Source of the DNA: Actinophytocola sp044466355
GTDB taxonomy: Bacteria; Actinomycetota; Actinomycetes; Mycobacteriales; Pseudonocardiaceae
Length of the DNA: 64,000 nt
Direction of reading: 5' to 3'
Assembly: GCF_044466355.1 (NCBI RefSeq)
Contig: NZ_JBITMQ010000009.1
Coordinates: 1-64,000 of the forward strand
Part shown: piece after piece, positions 41,900 to 51,600 of the stretch
Layout: every line of letters starts with the position of its first letter
How positions within the stretch are numbered: position 1 is the stretch's first letter
Translations under genes and position numbers: made by a program
Notes under the pieces: model-generated
Seen by the model: the letters and a program-made list of their open reading frames with translations, nothing else
What the model was told of the DNA's origin: nothing
Databases searched by the model: none

Positions 41900-43321
41900 A
41901 TGGCATCGAAACGCGATCAGCTGCACGCCTACCAGTTCCTGGTGCAACGCACCGTCTCCGCGCTCGTCACCAGGGAGACCGACCCGGAACAACCGCCGTT
42001 CCGCCGCCCCGGCACCGCCGCGTTCGCCGGGATCGGGATCGCACTCGTCGCGCTCGCCGCTGTCGGCGTGTACGGGTTGATCAACCCCGGCGGCAACGAC
42101 TCCTGGCGGGACGGCAAGTCGGTGATCGTCGAGGAGGAGACCGGCACCCGGTACGTGTACCTCGACCAGCGGTTGCACCCGGTGGAGAACTACACGTCGG
42201 CGCTGCTCGCGCTCGGCGGCAAGGCCGAGACGACGAGCATCTCGCGCGACTCGCTGGCAGGTGTGCCACGCGGGCCGAGGATCGGCATCCCGGACGCACC
42301 GGACTCGCTGCCCGGCCCGGACCAGCTCCTCGGCGGCGGCTGGACGCTGTGCTCGCGGCAGTCGCCCGACGACACCGGGACGTTGCGGCCGCAGTCGGTC
42401 ATGCTGGTCGGCACGCAGCCGCGGGCCGACGTCGGCGAGCGGGCCGTGCTCGCGTACGTCCCGGAGACCGGCGAGCGGCACCTGCTCCTGAACGGCTACC
42501 GGCACGAGATCAGCAAGGCGGACATCGTCGCGGTGTCGCTCGCGTTGCGGGCCACCCCGCCGATCCGGGTCAGCCCGGCCGTGCTCGAGTCGGTTCCGGC
42601 GGGCAAGCCGATCGCGCCGATCGCGGTGGCGGAGATCGGCAAACCGTCGAAGGCGATCCCCAGCCGTCCCGACCTGCGTTCCGGTCAGCTGGTGGTCGTG
42701 CAGACCTCCGCGGGCAGCCAGTACTACCTGGTGGAGCCGACGCGGCTGCGGCCGATCACCGCGCTGCAGTACGACCTTCAGCGCGGTTTCGCCTCGACTG
42801 CCAAGGCGTACCCGGACGCCGACGTGTCCGGCATCGTGGTCGGGATGGCGCACGTCGCGTCCGCCCAGCAGACCGCCATGCCCGAGCCCGCCGACGGTGA
42901 CCCGCCGACGGTCCGCCCGGAGTTCGCGGAAGCCGGGGTGTCCGCCACGCTGTGCCTGACGTTCGACGCGGGCTCGTCCGCGCCGAGGTTCGCACTGGAC
43001 CCGGCGCTGCCGGAGATCGACCCGATGATGGCCACGCCGCGCCGCACCGAGGACGGTGTCGCGCTGGCCGACCGCGTGGTGGTCCCTCCGGGCGGCGCCG
43101 CCGTAGTCGAGTCGATGGCGAGCGCGTCCGCACCGTCCGGCACGTTGGTGCTGGTCACCGACATGGGTGTCGGCTACCCGCTCGCCGGCCGCGACGTGCC
43201 GCCGGTGCTCGGTTACGGGGACGTCGAACCGGTGCGCCTGCCGGCCGGTGTGGTCAGCCGGATCCCGATGGGGCCGGGACTCTCGCACGACGCGGCCATG
43301 CGCCGACCACCTGTCGCCTAG
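41900..43321 (+). CDS. eccB: Type VII secretion protein EccB
   Basis: A 473-residue ESX core protein. The start MASKRDQLHAYQFLVQR is the EccB signature. One membrane helix covers about 40-60, and a large outer domain follows with VYLDQRLHPVENYTSALLAL, LCSRQSPDD, YLVEPTRLRPIT and GVVSRIPMGPGLSHDAA, all family-typical. It starts 1 bp after the eccD stop. EccB sits on the outer face of the inner membrane pore. Confidence 0.95.
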   Translation: MASKRDQLHAYQFLVQRTVSALVTRETDPEQPPFRRPGTAAFAGIGIALVALAAVGVYGLINPGGNDSWRDGKSVIVEEETGTRYVYLDQRLHPVENYTSALLALGGKAETTSISRDSLAGVPRGPRIGIPDAPDSLPGPDQLLGGGWTLCSRQSPDDTGTLRPQSVMLVGTQPRADVGERAVLAYVPETGERHLLLNGYRHEISKADIVAVSLALRATPPIRVSPAVLESVPAGKPIAPIAVAEIGKPSKAIPSRPDLRSGQLVVVQTSAGSQYYLVEPTRLRPITALQYDLQRGFASTAKAYPDADVSGIVVGMAHVASAQQTAMPEPADGDPPTVRPEFAEAGVSATLCLTFDAGSSAPRFALDPALPEIDPMMATPRRTEDGVALADRVVVPPGGAAVVESMASASAPSGTLVLVTDMGVGYPLAGRDVPPVLGYGDVEPVRLPAGVVSRIPMGPGLSHDAAMRRPPVA

Positions 43322-43352
43322 CGCGACATCGACACCCACCCCGGAGGATGCG

Positions 43353-43667
43353 ATGGCTCCACGACCCCGGGTCGGCCCCACGGTCGACCACGACAGGATG
43401 CGGGCCGGACTGCTGGCCGTGCGCGAACGGCTGGCCGACGTGCGGGAGACCGCCGAATCCGACGACGGCCTGATCACGGTGACGGTCGGTGCCCGCACCG
43501 AGCTGCTCGACCTGAGGCTCGACCCGCGCGTGCTCCGCTCGCCGAACTCCACCGCGCTGGCGGCCGACATCCTCGCGACCACGCGCCGGGCGGCCGAGCG
43601 GGTACGCACGCGACTCTACGAGCTGACCCGCTCCCTGCTCGCCGACCCGGGGAGCGTGCACCGATGA
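43353..43667 (+). CDS. YbaB/EbfC-fold protein, cassette A (EspL-like)
   Basis: A 104-residue protein of the YbaB nucleoid-protein fold: a helix, ESDDGLITVTVGARTEL, LDLRLDPRVLR and a long terminal helix. ESX-1 of mycobacteria encodes a YbaB-like protein, EspL, that stabilises secretion substrates. This one is a clear paralogue of the protein at 55722 (shared ESDDGLI, TVGAR, EL, LDPR, TALA, DILAT). GGAGG precedes the ATG. Its stop overlaps the next start (ATGA), so the cassette is translationally coupled. Confidence 0.85.
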   Translation: MAPRPRVGPTVDHDRMRAGLLAVRERLADVRETAESDDGLITVTVGARTELLDLRLDPRVLRSPNSTALAADILATTRRAAERVRTRLYELTRSLLADPGSVHR

Positions 43668-44005
43668 CCGGGTTCGCCGCCATGGATCCCGCCCCCGTCG
43701 AGGCAGCCGCGCAGCGGTTGCGCCAGTACGGGGAGCAGCTCGCGACCGACTGGGGCACGGCGAAGTCCGGGATCGCCGGGGCCGAGGGCGGCATCGGGAC
43801 CGGGCGGCTGGCGGACGCGTTCCGGCAGACGTACCTGCCCGCGAGCCAGACGGTCCGGACGAACGCCGATGCGTTTCCGCCGAAGTTCGCCGACCTGGCG
43901 GCCGACACCTCGCTCGCCTCCGGCATCTACACAGGCATGGACGACGGGACGACCGCGCTTTTCGGGGGCGCGGGCGCTCCGTCGAGCCCGCTCGGAGGAC
44001 GGTGA
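43664..44005 (+). CDS. Small WXG100/EspC-like secretion candidate, cassette A
   Basis: A 113-residue protein of two helices (about 8-38 and 47-84) joined by a Gly-rich turn, like EspC/WXG100-type proteins. The tail carries YTGMD (89-93), fitting the YxxxD/E type VII secretion signal, and ends in a Gly/Ser/Pro run. It is paralogous to the protein at 55378 (shared MDP start, LR, SxIxG, AF, YTGMD, FGGAG). It is coupled to the YbaB-like gene and 1 bp from the next gene. Confidence 0.78.
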   Translation: MTGFAAMDPAPVEAAAQRLRQYGEQLATDWGTAKSGIAGAEGGIGTGRLADAFRQTYLPASQTVRTNADAFPPKFADLAADTSLASGIYTGMDDGTTALFGGAGAPSSPLGGR

Positions 44006-44006
44006 C

Positions 44007-45080
44007 ATGCCCATCCAGGAACCACAGTCGCCACTCTGGGCGGCGGTCAAGCCCCAGGTCGCCGGTGCGCTCGGTGGCAGCGGCTGGATCGACACCGACG
44101 AGGAAGCCGTGCGCGCCCTCGCCACGCAGTGGACCAACGCCGGTGCGGTGTTCGGCTCGGCGATGTCGGGCAACCAGCGGCCGCCGGGGTTCGTGGGCCC
44201 GGTGGCGAACGAGGGCGACGCGTGGCCCGACGACGCCGGTATCACGTGGACGACCCGCCGGCTGGGTCTTGGCGCCGACCTGGCCAAGCAGGGCACCGAG
44301 ATGCGGACCCTCGCCGCGCACGCCACCGCGTTCGCCGACGACGTGATCCACACCAAGGAGCAGATCGTCCAGACGATCCAGGCCAACGCCGCGGGCTTCG
44401 ACGAACTCGCCGCCCTGCCCGACGGCGCGGGCGCGGCCGCCATGGAGACGTTCGCCGCCGAGGTGGCACGTGCGATCGTCGCGTTCGTCGGCGAGATGAC
44501 CGCGATCGTCGCCGGGCGCCGGCCCGGTGTCGCCTCGCAGGCCGAGCGGCCGAAGGTGGACATCGACCCGGACGACCTGGACGGTTTCGGCATGGCGGAA
44601 GCGGCCGACTGGGCCGGTGCCGTGTCCGCCGTCGCCTCCACCGCGGCGTTGGCCGCCGCGCCGTTCCCGCCGGTCGCGCTCGCGCTCGGCGCCGTCGCGT
44701 TGGCCACCGGCGCCTTCGCCTTCTTCCAGCACACGCGGGAAGCCGTCGCGGACCCCACGCCAGGCAACATCGTCACCGCCGGCGGTGACGCGCTCTCGCT
44801 CATTCCGGGCGTCGGTGCGCTCGGCAAGGGCGCGAACGCGTTCGCCGACGCGGTCAGCAGCACCGCCCCGGGCTGGACGCACGTGGCGACGGGCCTGGGC
44901 GCGAACGCCCCGGAGGTCGCCACCGGGCTGCAGGCCGGGACGCAGGTCCTGCCCCAGGTGCCGACCGTGATCGACCTGACCACGCCGGGCTCGCAGTCCG
45001 AACTCCAGGGGGCCTCGGATCTCGGCACCGCCGGGTACACGGCAGGCCGGGGCGTCGACATCGTCGGGGCGCTGCGATGA
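44007..45080 (+). CDS. Large candidate ESX substrate, cassette A (pre-toxin-like)
   Basis: A 357-residue protein. The N-terminal ~170 residues are helical (LWAAVKPQVAGALG, ALATQWTNAGAVF, AKQGTEMRTLAAHATAFADD), resembling long WXG-type substrate domains. A hydrophobic stretch (about 215-245) is followed by DALSLIPGVGALGKGANAF, which recalls the pre-toxin segment of polymorphic toxins. No toxin domain follows; the end is a ~70-residue disordered tail. GGAGGACGG lies before the ATG. Export by the adjacent ESX machine is inferred from context. Confidence 0.7.
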   Translation: MPIQEPQSPLWAAVKPQVAGALGGSGWIDTDEEAVRALATQWTNAGAVFGSAMSGNQRPPGFVGPVANEGDAWPDDAGITWTTRRLGLGADLAKQGTEMRTLAAHATAFADDVIHTKEQIVQTIQANAAGFDELAALPDGAGAAAMETFAAEVARAIVAFVGEMTAIVAGRRPGVASQAERPKVDIDPDDLDGFGMAEAADWAGAVSAVASTAALAAAPFPPVALALGAVALATGAFAFFQHTREAVADPTPGNIVTAGGDALSLIPGVGALGKGANAFADAVSSTAPGWTHVATGLGANAPEVATGLQAGTQVLPQVPTVIDLTTPGSQSELQGASDLGTAGYTAGRGVDIVGALR

Positions 45081-45598
45081 CGGCGCTGAGCACGACCCAG
45101 GCGCCGGTGAACTTCCAGGTGCCCGCGGGCTTCACACCCGTCGACCTGACCGTGAGCCCGGCCGGACGCGCCGCTGCGGTGCGGGCCGGGCTGCCGGCCG
45201 TCCCCGGTGTCGACGACGTGGTGGCGCGCCACGAGGAGTTCGCCCAGGGGTTGCTGGCGAGCCGCGCCTGCTACGGGGCGGTGTTCATGCTGCCGCCGCG
45301 GCGGCCCGCCTACTTCGCGATCACCGAGCCCGACGGTGCGCCTGCCGACCTCGCGGCGCTGGCCGCGCGGCTGCCGGGTGACGTACGCCCGGTCGAGCTG
45401 CCGTGTGGCCCGGCGCTGACCTGCACCGAGCACGTACGCCTCCCCGGCGAACCGGCCCTGGTCCAGGAGCACGCGTTCGTCGACCACCCGGCCGGCCGGG
45501 TGGTCGTGTTCACGCTGGGTGTCCAGGACGGCGAGCGCCGGGCGGCGGACGCCCACCTGTTCGCCGAGATCCTTTCCACCGTGTCGTTCACGGCCTGA
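45077..45598 (+). CDS. Partner protein of cassette A, unknown function
   Basis: A 173-residue soluble protein whose ATG overlaps the preceding stop (ATGA). A beta-rich pattern (NFQVPAGFTPVDLTV, AVFMLPPRRPAYFAI, RVVVFTLGVQDGERRAADAH) and a final helix/strand (LFAEILSTVSFTA) recall Mog1/PsbP or LpqN-like folds. The protein at 53640 occupies the same cassette position and shares the opening F-x-(V/L)-P-x-G and closing pattern. Immunity or chaperone function is possible but unproven. Confidence 0.65.
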   Translation: MTALSTTQAPVNFQVPAGFTPVDLTVSPAGRAAAVRAGLPAVPGVDDVVARHEEFAQGLLASRACYGAVFMLPPRRPAYFAITEPDGAPADLAALAARLPGDVRPVELPCGPALTCTEHVRLPGEPALVQEHAFVDHPAGRVVVFTLGVQDGERRAADAHLFAEILSTVSFTA

Positions 45599-45599
45599 A

Positions 45600-45637
45600 C
45601 ACGAGGAAGGCCCCGGACGCCCGGGGCCTTCCTCGTG
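45600..45637. terminator. Bidirectional terminator hairpin
   Basis: CACGAGGAAGGCCCCGG and CCGGGGCCTTCCTCGTG form a perfect 17-bp stem with a 4-base loop, filling the gap between the convergent cassette A and mycP. Confidence 0.9.
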
Positions 45638-45640
45638 TGC

Positions 45641-46933
45641 TCAGCCCGAAGTGCGTTCCATCGGCGGTGGCGGGAAGAGGAAGACCTCCTCCGGAGGTTC
45701 GTCCCGGGGTGGTGCGGCCGGTAGTGCGGCGGCGCGGGCCGGGGCCCAGCGGCGGCGGCCGCCACGCGGTAGTACGACGGCGAGCAACGCGGCCAGCCCG
45801 ATCGCCACGACGACGCCGCCCGCGACCAGTTTCGCGCCGGTACCCATGTCCTGCCACCACGCGATGTTCCGCTCCTGGGCCAGGTCCCTCGGCGGGGTGA
45901 CGACGGCGGGCAGACCGGCGGGGTCCACATCGGACAGACCTTCGACGACCGCGCGGTACGGGTCCAGGATGCCCGCGCCGTACTCCGGGCTGGCCGCCCC
46001 GCCCGATGCCGGTGCCGCGGTCGCGACCAGCCGCCGCGCCACCTGCGCCGCGGTCAGTTCCGGCCACGCCGATCGGACGAGCGCGGCGACGCCGGACACG
46101 AAAGGCGCGGCGAAGCTGGTGCCCTTCCAGTAGTTGTGGCCGCCGGCCCTGGTCGCGGCGAGCACGGCGTCGCCGGGTGCGACCAGGTCCACGAACGGGC
46201 CGATCTGCGAGTCGCCCGAGCGCTGCCCCGCGACGTCGATCGAGCCGACGCCCAGCACGCCGTCGTAGGCGGCGGGGAACGAGGCGATCGTGGTCGTCCC
46301 GTCGGTCTGCCGGTTGCCCGCGGCGGCGACCAGCAGCACGTCCTTCGACCGGGCGTACGCGACGGCGCCGCGCACCGCCGGGTAGTCGCGGTACCCGGAC
46401 AGCGACAGGTTGATCACCTTGGCGCCCTGGTCGGTGGCGTACCGGATGCCGCGCGCGATGGCGTTCGGGTCGATCGGGGTCGGTTCGCCGGAGTCGTTGA
46501 GATCGCGGTCGGTGATCCGGACCGGCAGCACCCGTGCGTTCGGCGCGACCCCGCGGAAACCGGTGCCCTTGGCAGGCGACGCGACGATGATCGAGGCGAC
46601 GGCGGTGCCGTGGGAGACACAGTCGAAGTTGCCCGGCAGCTGCCCGACGAGGAAGAAGTCCCGGCCGGGCAGCACCTTGCCGCGCAGCTGCGGGTGGTCG
46701 GCGTCCACTCCGGAGTCGACGACGCCGACGACGACACCGGCTCCGGTGCTGTGTTTCCACGTGCCGCGCAGGTCGAGCATCTTCTGCGCCCACGGCTCCT
46801 CGGTCACCACCGGGTGCGCGGGTTCCGGGTCGCGGCAGGCACCCTCGGGCGGCGCGGCGTGCGCCGGTGCGGCCATGAACACCGGTGCGGCGACCGCGGC
46901 GGCGATCAGCACGGCGGCGGTCCTGCTGGTCAT
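45641..46933 (-). CDS. mycP: Mycosin, ESX-associated subtilisin-like protease
   Basis: A 430-residue membrane-anchored serine protease. A Sec signal covers residues 1-26. The catalytic triad lies in VVDSGVD (Asp 73), SHGTAVAS (His 108) and GTSFAAPFVSG (Ser near 274), with oxyanion AAAGNRQ. A single C-terminal helix (about 373-395) is followed by a basic and Pro-rich cytoplasmic tail, the normal mycosin layout. GGAAGGAAA precedes the ATG. It is downstream of the PPE-like gene, separated by a strong hairpin. Mycosins stabilise the ESX complex and process some substrates. Confidence 0.93.
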   Translation of the reverse strand: MTSRTAAVLIAAAVAAPVFMAAPAHAAPPEGACRDPEPAHPVVTEEPWAQKMLDLRGTWKHSTGAGVVVGVVDSGVDADHPQLRGKVLPGRDFFLVGQLPGNFDCVSHGTAVASIIVASPAKGTGFRGVAPNARVLPVRITDRDLNDSGEPTPIDPNAIARGIRYATDQGAKVINLSLSGYRDYPAVRGAVAYARSKDVLLVAAAGNRQTDGTTTIASFPAAYDGVLGVGSIDVAGQRSGDSQIGPFVDLVAPGDAVLAATRAGGHNYWKGTSFAAPFVSGVAALVRSAWPELTAAQVARRLVATAAPASGGAASPEYGAGILDPYRAVVEGLSDVDPAGLPAVVTPPRDLAQERNIAWWQDMGTGAKLVAGGVVVAIGLAALLAVVLPRGGRRRWAPARAAALPAAPPRDEPPEEVFLFPPPPMERTSG

Positions 46934-46953
46934 GTCGTTTCCTTCCGGCGCAC

Positions 46954-46991
46954 GGACGGCCCCGGGGCGGTCACGCTCCCCGGGGCCGTCC
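46954..46991 (-). terminator. Hairpin between the PPE-like gene and mycP
   Basis: GGACGGCCCCGGGG and CCCCGGGGCCGTCC form a perfect 14-bp stem with a 10-base loop, 20 bases after the PPE-like stop and 21 bases before the mycP ATG. It could end most transcripts and lower mycP dosage relative to the substrates. Confidence 0.65.
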
Positions 46992-47010
46992 TGCTCTTTC
47001 GTCGATCGGG

Positions 47011-48363
47011 TCAGCGGCGGAGACGGGTCCGGGGTGGCGGCTCGGCCGCGACCACGGCCGGGGCCTTCTCCTCGACCCGCCACAGGTCCTCGTCGATCAG
47101 TTCGACGGTGCTCGGCACGTCCGCCTCGGCCGACTGGTCACGGGTCCGTACGACGAAGCCGTGCGCGTCCTTGCGGCCCGCCTTGCCGCTGAGCGCGGGT
47201 GGGAGCCCTGGCGGCGGTCCGTCGGTGCGGCCACGCCCGCCCGGCCGCCGCACCGCGCCGGAGCCGGGACCGGGACCACCGCCGCGGCCGCCGGCTCCCA
47301 TACCGCCCATGCCCATCGGCATCATCGGTACGCCGCCGCCCGTGGTCGGCGACGACCCACCGCCGGGTGCCGCCGGCACACCGGTCGGCGGCACCGCGGG
47401 CTTCGGGGCCGAGGCGGAGTTGACCGGCTGGGCCGCCGCCGGGATGGCGGCGACGCCGGGCACGGGACCGACGCTGACGCCCGGGATCCGCGCACCACCG
47501 ACACCACCGGCACCACCGCCGCCACGGCCGAGTCCACCGACCGAGGACGGCATCACCGGCGGCGGCATCACGGGCATGGCGCCGACAGGCGGGATGTTCG
47601 GCGGAGCGATGGGTGGCACCGCGGGCGGCGGCACCGGCGGAGCCACCGGCGGCGCGGTGCCGAGCCCACCGGCCAGTGACGGGTCCCCACCGGAAGCCCC
47701 ACCGGGCGCGCCGCCGGGTGCCCCGCCCGGGGCGCCGCCGGGCGCACCACCAGGAGCGCCACCAGGCGCACCACCAGGCGCACCGCCCGGCGCACCACCA
47801 GGAGCACCGCCTGGGACGGCGGTGGGGCTCGCGGTGGGTGCCGCCGTGCTCGACGGTCCACCCATCGCCTCACCGGTGCTCGCGTCGGCGAGTGCCTTGG
47901 CCGCCTTGTCGTACAGGTCTGCCAACGCGTTCATCGCGTTGCCCGCGGCGATCTGGTACGGAATCGCCAGCGCCGCCGAGGGGGTGCCCCCGCCCGCGAC
48001 GGCCGAGTCCCGCACCGCCTGCTGCCACCGGTCGTGGTTCTCCTGCACGACCTTCTGGGTCGGCCCGAGCAGACCTGCCACGTCACGCATCAGCCGCTGC
48101 GGGTTCGCGGAGCCGATGTTCGAGGCCCAGATGTCGGCTTTTCGCGCGGTCTCCCGTGCATCGGCGATGAACGAGTCACCTGACGAGTCCGGCCAGTCCG
48201 GTTCGATCCGGTTGGTCGCGGCTCCCAACGTCTGGGCCGAAACGGTGAGTTCGTGTTGCGCGACGCTCCACACCATCGCCTTGTCCTGCAGCGGTCCCTT
48301 GTTGGCCACTTCCGCGTTGATCCGTTCGAGCTGCTGCGGGAGCTCCATCGTCGTGTAGTCCAT
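47011..48363 (-). CDS. PPE-like ESX substrate with PGGA repeats
   Basis: A 450-residue protein. The N-terminal ~165 residues are helical with a PPE-like pattern (LPQQLERINAEVANKGPL, AATNRIEPDWPDSSGDSFIADA, ADIWASNIGSANPQRLM, NHDRWQQAVRD, AAGNAMNALADLYDKAAKAL). A Ser/Thr/Ala linker leads to ten PGGA units, then a long Pro/Gly/Ala-rich region and a basic C-terminus. A ~65-residue end segment (GFVVRTRDQSAEADVPSTVE, LIDEDLWRVEEKAPAVV) is better ordered. It starts 3 bp after the 95-aa gene, forming a PE/PPE-like pair next to eccC. Confidence 0.75.
   Translation of the reverse strand: MDYTTMELPQQLERINAEVANKGPLQDKAMVWSVAQHELTVSAQTLGAATNRIEPDWPDSSGDSFIADARETARKADIWASNIGSANPQRLMRDVAGLLGPTQKVVQENHDRWQQAVRDSAVAGGGTPSAALAIPYQIAAGNAMNALADLYDKAAKALADASTGEAMGGPSSTAAPTASPTAVPGGAPGGAPGGAPGGAPGGAPGGAPGGAPGGAPGGAPGGASGGDPSLAGGLGTAPPVAPPVPPPAVPPIAPPNIPPVGAMPVMPPPVMPSSVGGLGRGGGGAGGVGGARIPGVSVGPVPGVAAIPAAAQPVNSASAPKPAVPPTGVPAAPGGGSSPTTGGGVPMMPMGMGGMGAGGRGGGPGPGSGAVRRPGGRGRTDGPPPGLPPALSGKAGRKDAHGFVVRTRDQSAEADVPSTVELIDEDLWRVEEKAPAVVAAEPPPRTRLRR
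47696..47815. repeat. Ten tandem 12-bp units encoding PGGA
   Basis: Ten in-frame 12-bp units run without interruption on the reverse strand of the PPE-like gene. Third positions vary freely while the encoded PGGA is constant, so selection acts on the protein repeat. Confidence 0.85.
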
Positions 48364-48366
48364 GGG

Positions 48367-48654
48367 TCACCTCGGTCGCTTGAAGTCGGCGATGCTGAGA
48401 TTGGCCGCGCTGACCTCGTCGGTCTCCAGGTAGCTCCGGCCGGCACCCTTCGCGACGTCGATGTGCCTCGCGACGCGCGTGTTGGTCTCGGCGATGAAGG
48501 TCTGCAGCCGTGTGAACGCCTGCTCGTGCGCGCTTCGGAACGCCTCGCTCTCCTCCATCGCGCCCTGCAGCCCACCCCCCGAGCCGTTCACGGTCGGCGC
48601 GTCCGCGGTGAACGCCATCATCGTGGCCGGTGTCCCGGCGAGCAGATCGCCCAT
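48367..48654 (-). CDS. Small PE-like / WXG-like ESX protein
   Basis: A 95-residue helical protein. After a disordered first 30 residues, a helix (about 32-72: GAMEESEAFRSAHEQAFTRL, QTFIAETNTRVARHID) is followed by SYLETDEVS, where Y75-x-x-x-D79 fits the YxxxD type VII secretion signal. This layout, and its position 3 bp before the PPE-like gene, suggest the signal-bearing partner of a heterodimer. No WxG turn is seen. Confidence 0.72.
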   Translation of the reverse strand: MGDLLAGTPATMMAFTADAPTVNGSGGGLQGAMEESEAFRSAHEQAFTRLQTFIAETNTRVARHIDVAKGAGRSYLETDEVSAANLSIADFKRPR

Positions 48655-48693
48655 GTCTCCTCCTGATCGACTTTCTGGTCGGGTTGTGGTCGG

Positions 48694-51600
48694 TCACTCG
48701 TCCGCGGGCGGCAGCCAGGCGAGCTGCACGAGCCGAGGTTCGCCGCGCCGGGAGACCAGCCGGCCCCGGCCGGACGGCAGGGCCTCCGGCTTGAGCCCGC
48801 CGAGCAGCGGACCCTCCTCCCGGTTGCCGGACATCAGCAGGCCCATCGACCCGACGTCACGCAGCCGGGTCAGGAACGGCTCGTACATCGCCCGGCCCGC
48901 GCCGCCGGTGCGGCGGGTGACGACGATGTGCAGGCCGATGTCCCGCGCCTGCGGCAGGAACTCCATCAGCGGCAGCAGCGGGTTGTCCGCACCGGTCACG
49001 ACCAGGTCGTAGTCGTCGACCAGCAGGAACAGGTCCGGGCCCTGCCACCAGCTGCGGCTGCGCAACTGCTCGGGCGTCACGTCCGGGCCGGGCAGCCGGT
49101 CGCGCATCACGGTCACGACGTCCGCGACCAGTGCGCCTGTCGTCTGCCGGTCGGTGCCGTAGCCGAGCAGGTGCTCCGTGCCCACCTCCCCGAGCAGGCC
49201 GCGCCGGTGGTCGACGATGATCATCCGGGCTTTCTCGAGCGGGTAGGAGTCCACGATCCGGCGGGCGAGTGTGCGCAGGAACGTCGTCTTGCCCGAGTCG
49301 CCGTCGCCGAACAGCAGCAGGTGCGCGTCCGTGCCGAAGTCGAGCCGGACCGGCGCGAGGTCCTGCTCGGCGATGCCGACGGTGAGCGCCAGCGCGGCCG
49401 GGTCGTCGGTCGACGGCAACGTGAGGTACGGCAGCTTGCCCGGCAGCATCCGCACCTCGGGCGCGGGCTCGCCGGTCCACGCCTCGCGCGCCGACGCGAC
49501 CATGGCGGCCACGGCGTCGGACAGGCCCTCGCCGGTGGCGCGACCGTCGCTGCGCGGCACGGCGGTCAGCACGTGGTGCTTGCTCGGCGCGAGACCGCGA
49601 CCGGGGCTGTTCTCGGGCACCCGGAGCGCGTTGGTCCGGTCGACCATGGTGTCGATGGGGTCGCCGAGCCGCAGTTCGAGCTTGCTGCCGAACAGGTCGC
49701 GGACCTGCGGGCGCAGGTCGAACCAGCGGGCGCACGTCGCGATCAGGTGCACCCCGTAGGCGAGACCGCGGGTGGCGATGCTGGTGACCACGTCCTCCAG
49801 GTCCTCGAACTCCTTGCGCAGGGTCAGCCACCCGTCGATGACGAGGAAGACGTCGCCGTGGGGGTCGTCGGTGACCCGGCCGTCCGCCCGCATGGCCCGG
49901 TAGGTCGCCATGCCGTCGATGTCCTGCTCGGCGAAGCGCCGCTCCCGCTCGGCGAGCACCGAGGCCACCTCGGCGATCGTGCGGCGGACGGCGCCGACGT
50001 TCAGCCTGGCCGCGACGCCGCCGACGTGCGGCAGCCCGCGGATCGAGCCGAGGGTGCCGCCGCCGAAGTCCAGGCAGTAGAACTGCACCTCGGCGGGCGT
50101 GTGGGTGAGCGCGAGGCTCGCGATGACGGTGCGCACGGCCGTGCTCTTGCCCGACTGCGGGCCGCCCGCGACGACCGCGTGCCCGGCACCGGCGGACAGG
50201 TCGAACACGAGCGGGTCGCGCCGCTGGTCGAGTGGGCGGTCCACGACGCCCACCACCGCGCGCAGCGCGCCGCGCATCGAGCGGTCGGTCGGCTGGAGCC
50301 CGCGCTCGGGGTCGGTGGTGAGCCCGCCGAGCAGCTCGTCGAGCGGCGGTGGGTCCGCCAGCGGCGGCAGCCACACCTGGTGCGCGGGCACGCCGCGGCC
50401 CGCGAACCGGTCGACCAGGATGTCCAGCAGGCTCTCGCCGACGGCGTCGTCGTCCTTGCTTCCGGTGTCCTTCTTCTCGGTGTCCTGCTTGTCCTCGACC
50501 TTCAGCGCGACGAAGGTCGTCGAGTACTCGGCCAGTCCGATCGGCTCCGGCGCGCCGGACGCGCTGCTCGGCAGCTCCGGGCTGTGCACGCCGGAGACGT
50601 AGGCCGCGCGGAACCGGGTCAACGGCTCGTCGCCGTGGCGCAGGAAGCCGTGGCCCGCCTCGCGTGCGGGCAGCGAGAACGCGTCCGAGACGCCGAGCAC
50701 GGTCCGGCTGTCCATCTCGGAGAAGGTGCGCAGGCCCACGCGGTAGGACAGGTGGGCGTCGAGCCCGCGCAGCCTGCCCTCCTCGAGCCGCTGCGACGCG
50801 AGCAGCAGGTGCACGCCGAGCGACCGGCCGACCCGGCCGATCTGGACGAAGATGTCGATGAAGTCCGGCCGGGCCGACAGCAGCTCGCTGAACTCGTCGA
50901 CCACCACGAACAACGTCGGCACCTCGGGCAGCGGCGCCCCGGCGGCGCGCGCCTTCTCGTAGTCCCGTAGCGAGGCGAAGTTCCCCGCGGCGCGCAGCAG
51001 CTCCTGTCGGCGCAGCAGCTCGCCGTTGATGGCGTCGGCCATGCGGTCGACCAGCGGGAGCTCGTCGGCCAGGTTGGTGATCACCGCGCTGGTGTGCGGC
51101 AGCCGGTCCAGCCGGGTGAACGTGGCGCCGCCCTTGAAGTCGATCAGCGCGAAGTTCAGCGAGTTCGGCGGGTGGGTGATCGCGAGCGCGAGCACCAGGG
51201 TGCGCAGCAGCTCGGACTTGCCGGACCCCGTCGCGCCGATCAGCAGCCCGTGCGGGCCCATGCCTTCGAGCGCGGACTCCTTGAGGTCCAGCTCGATCGG
51301 GGTGCCGTCGGGCCGGATGCCGAACTTGACGCGCAGCCGGTCCCGGTTCGGCCGCTGCACCCAGGTGTCCGCGGGGTCGAACGCGAACGGGTCACCGAGT
51401 TCGAGCAGGTCCTCGAGCCCCAGCTCCGCGCTCATCGGCGCCTCGCCCTGCGCGCCGGAGGTCAGCCGCAGCGGCGCGAGCTGGCGGGCCAGCGCCTCGG
51501 CGGCCACCACCGGCATCGAGTCGGCGCGGCCCAGCTCGATCTCGCCGTCCGCGGTGCGGCTGGTCAGCGTCGCGTCGGCGGCGACGTCGAGCACCACGGC

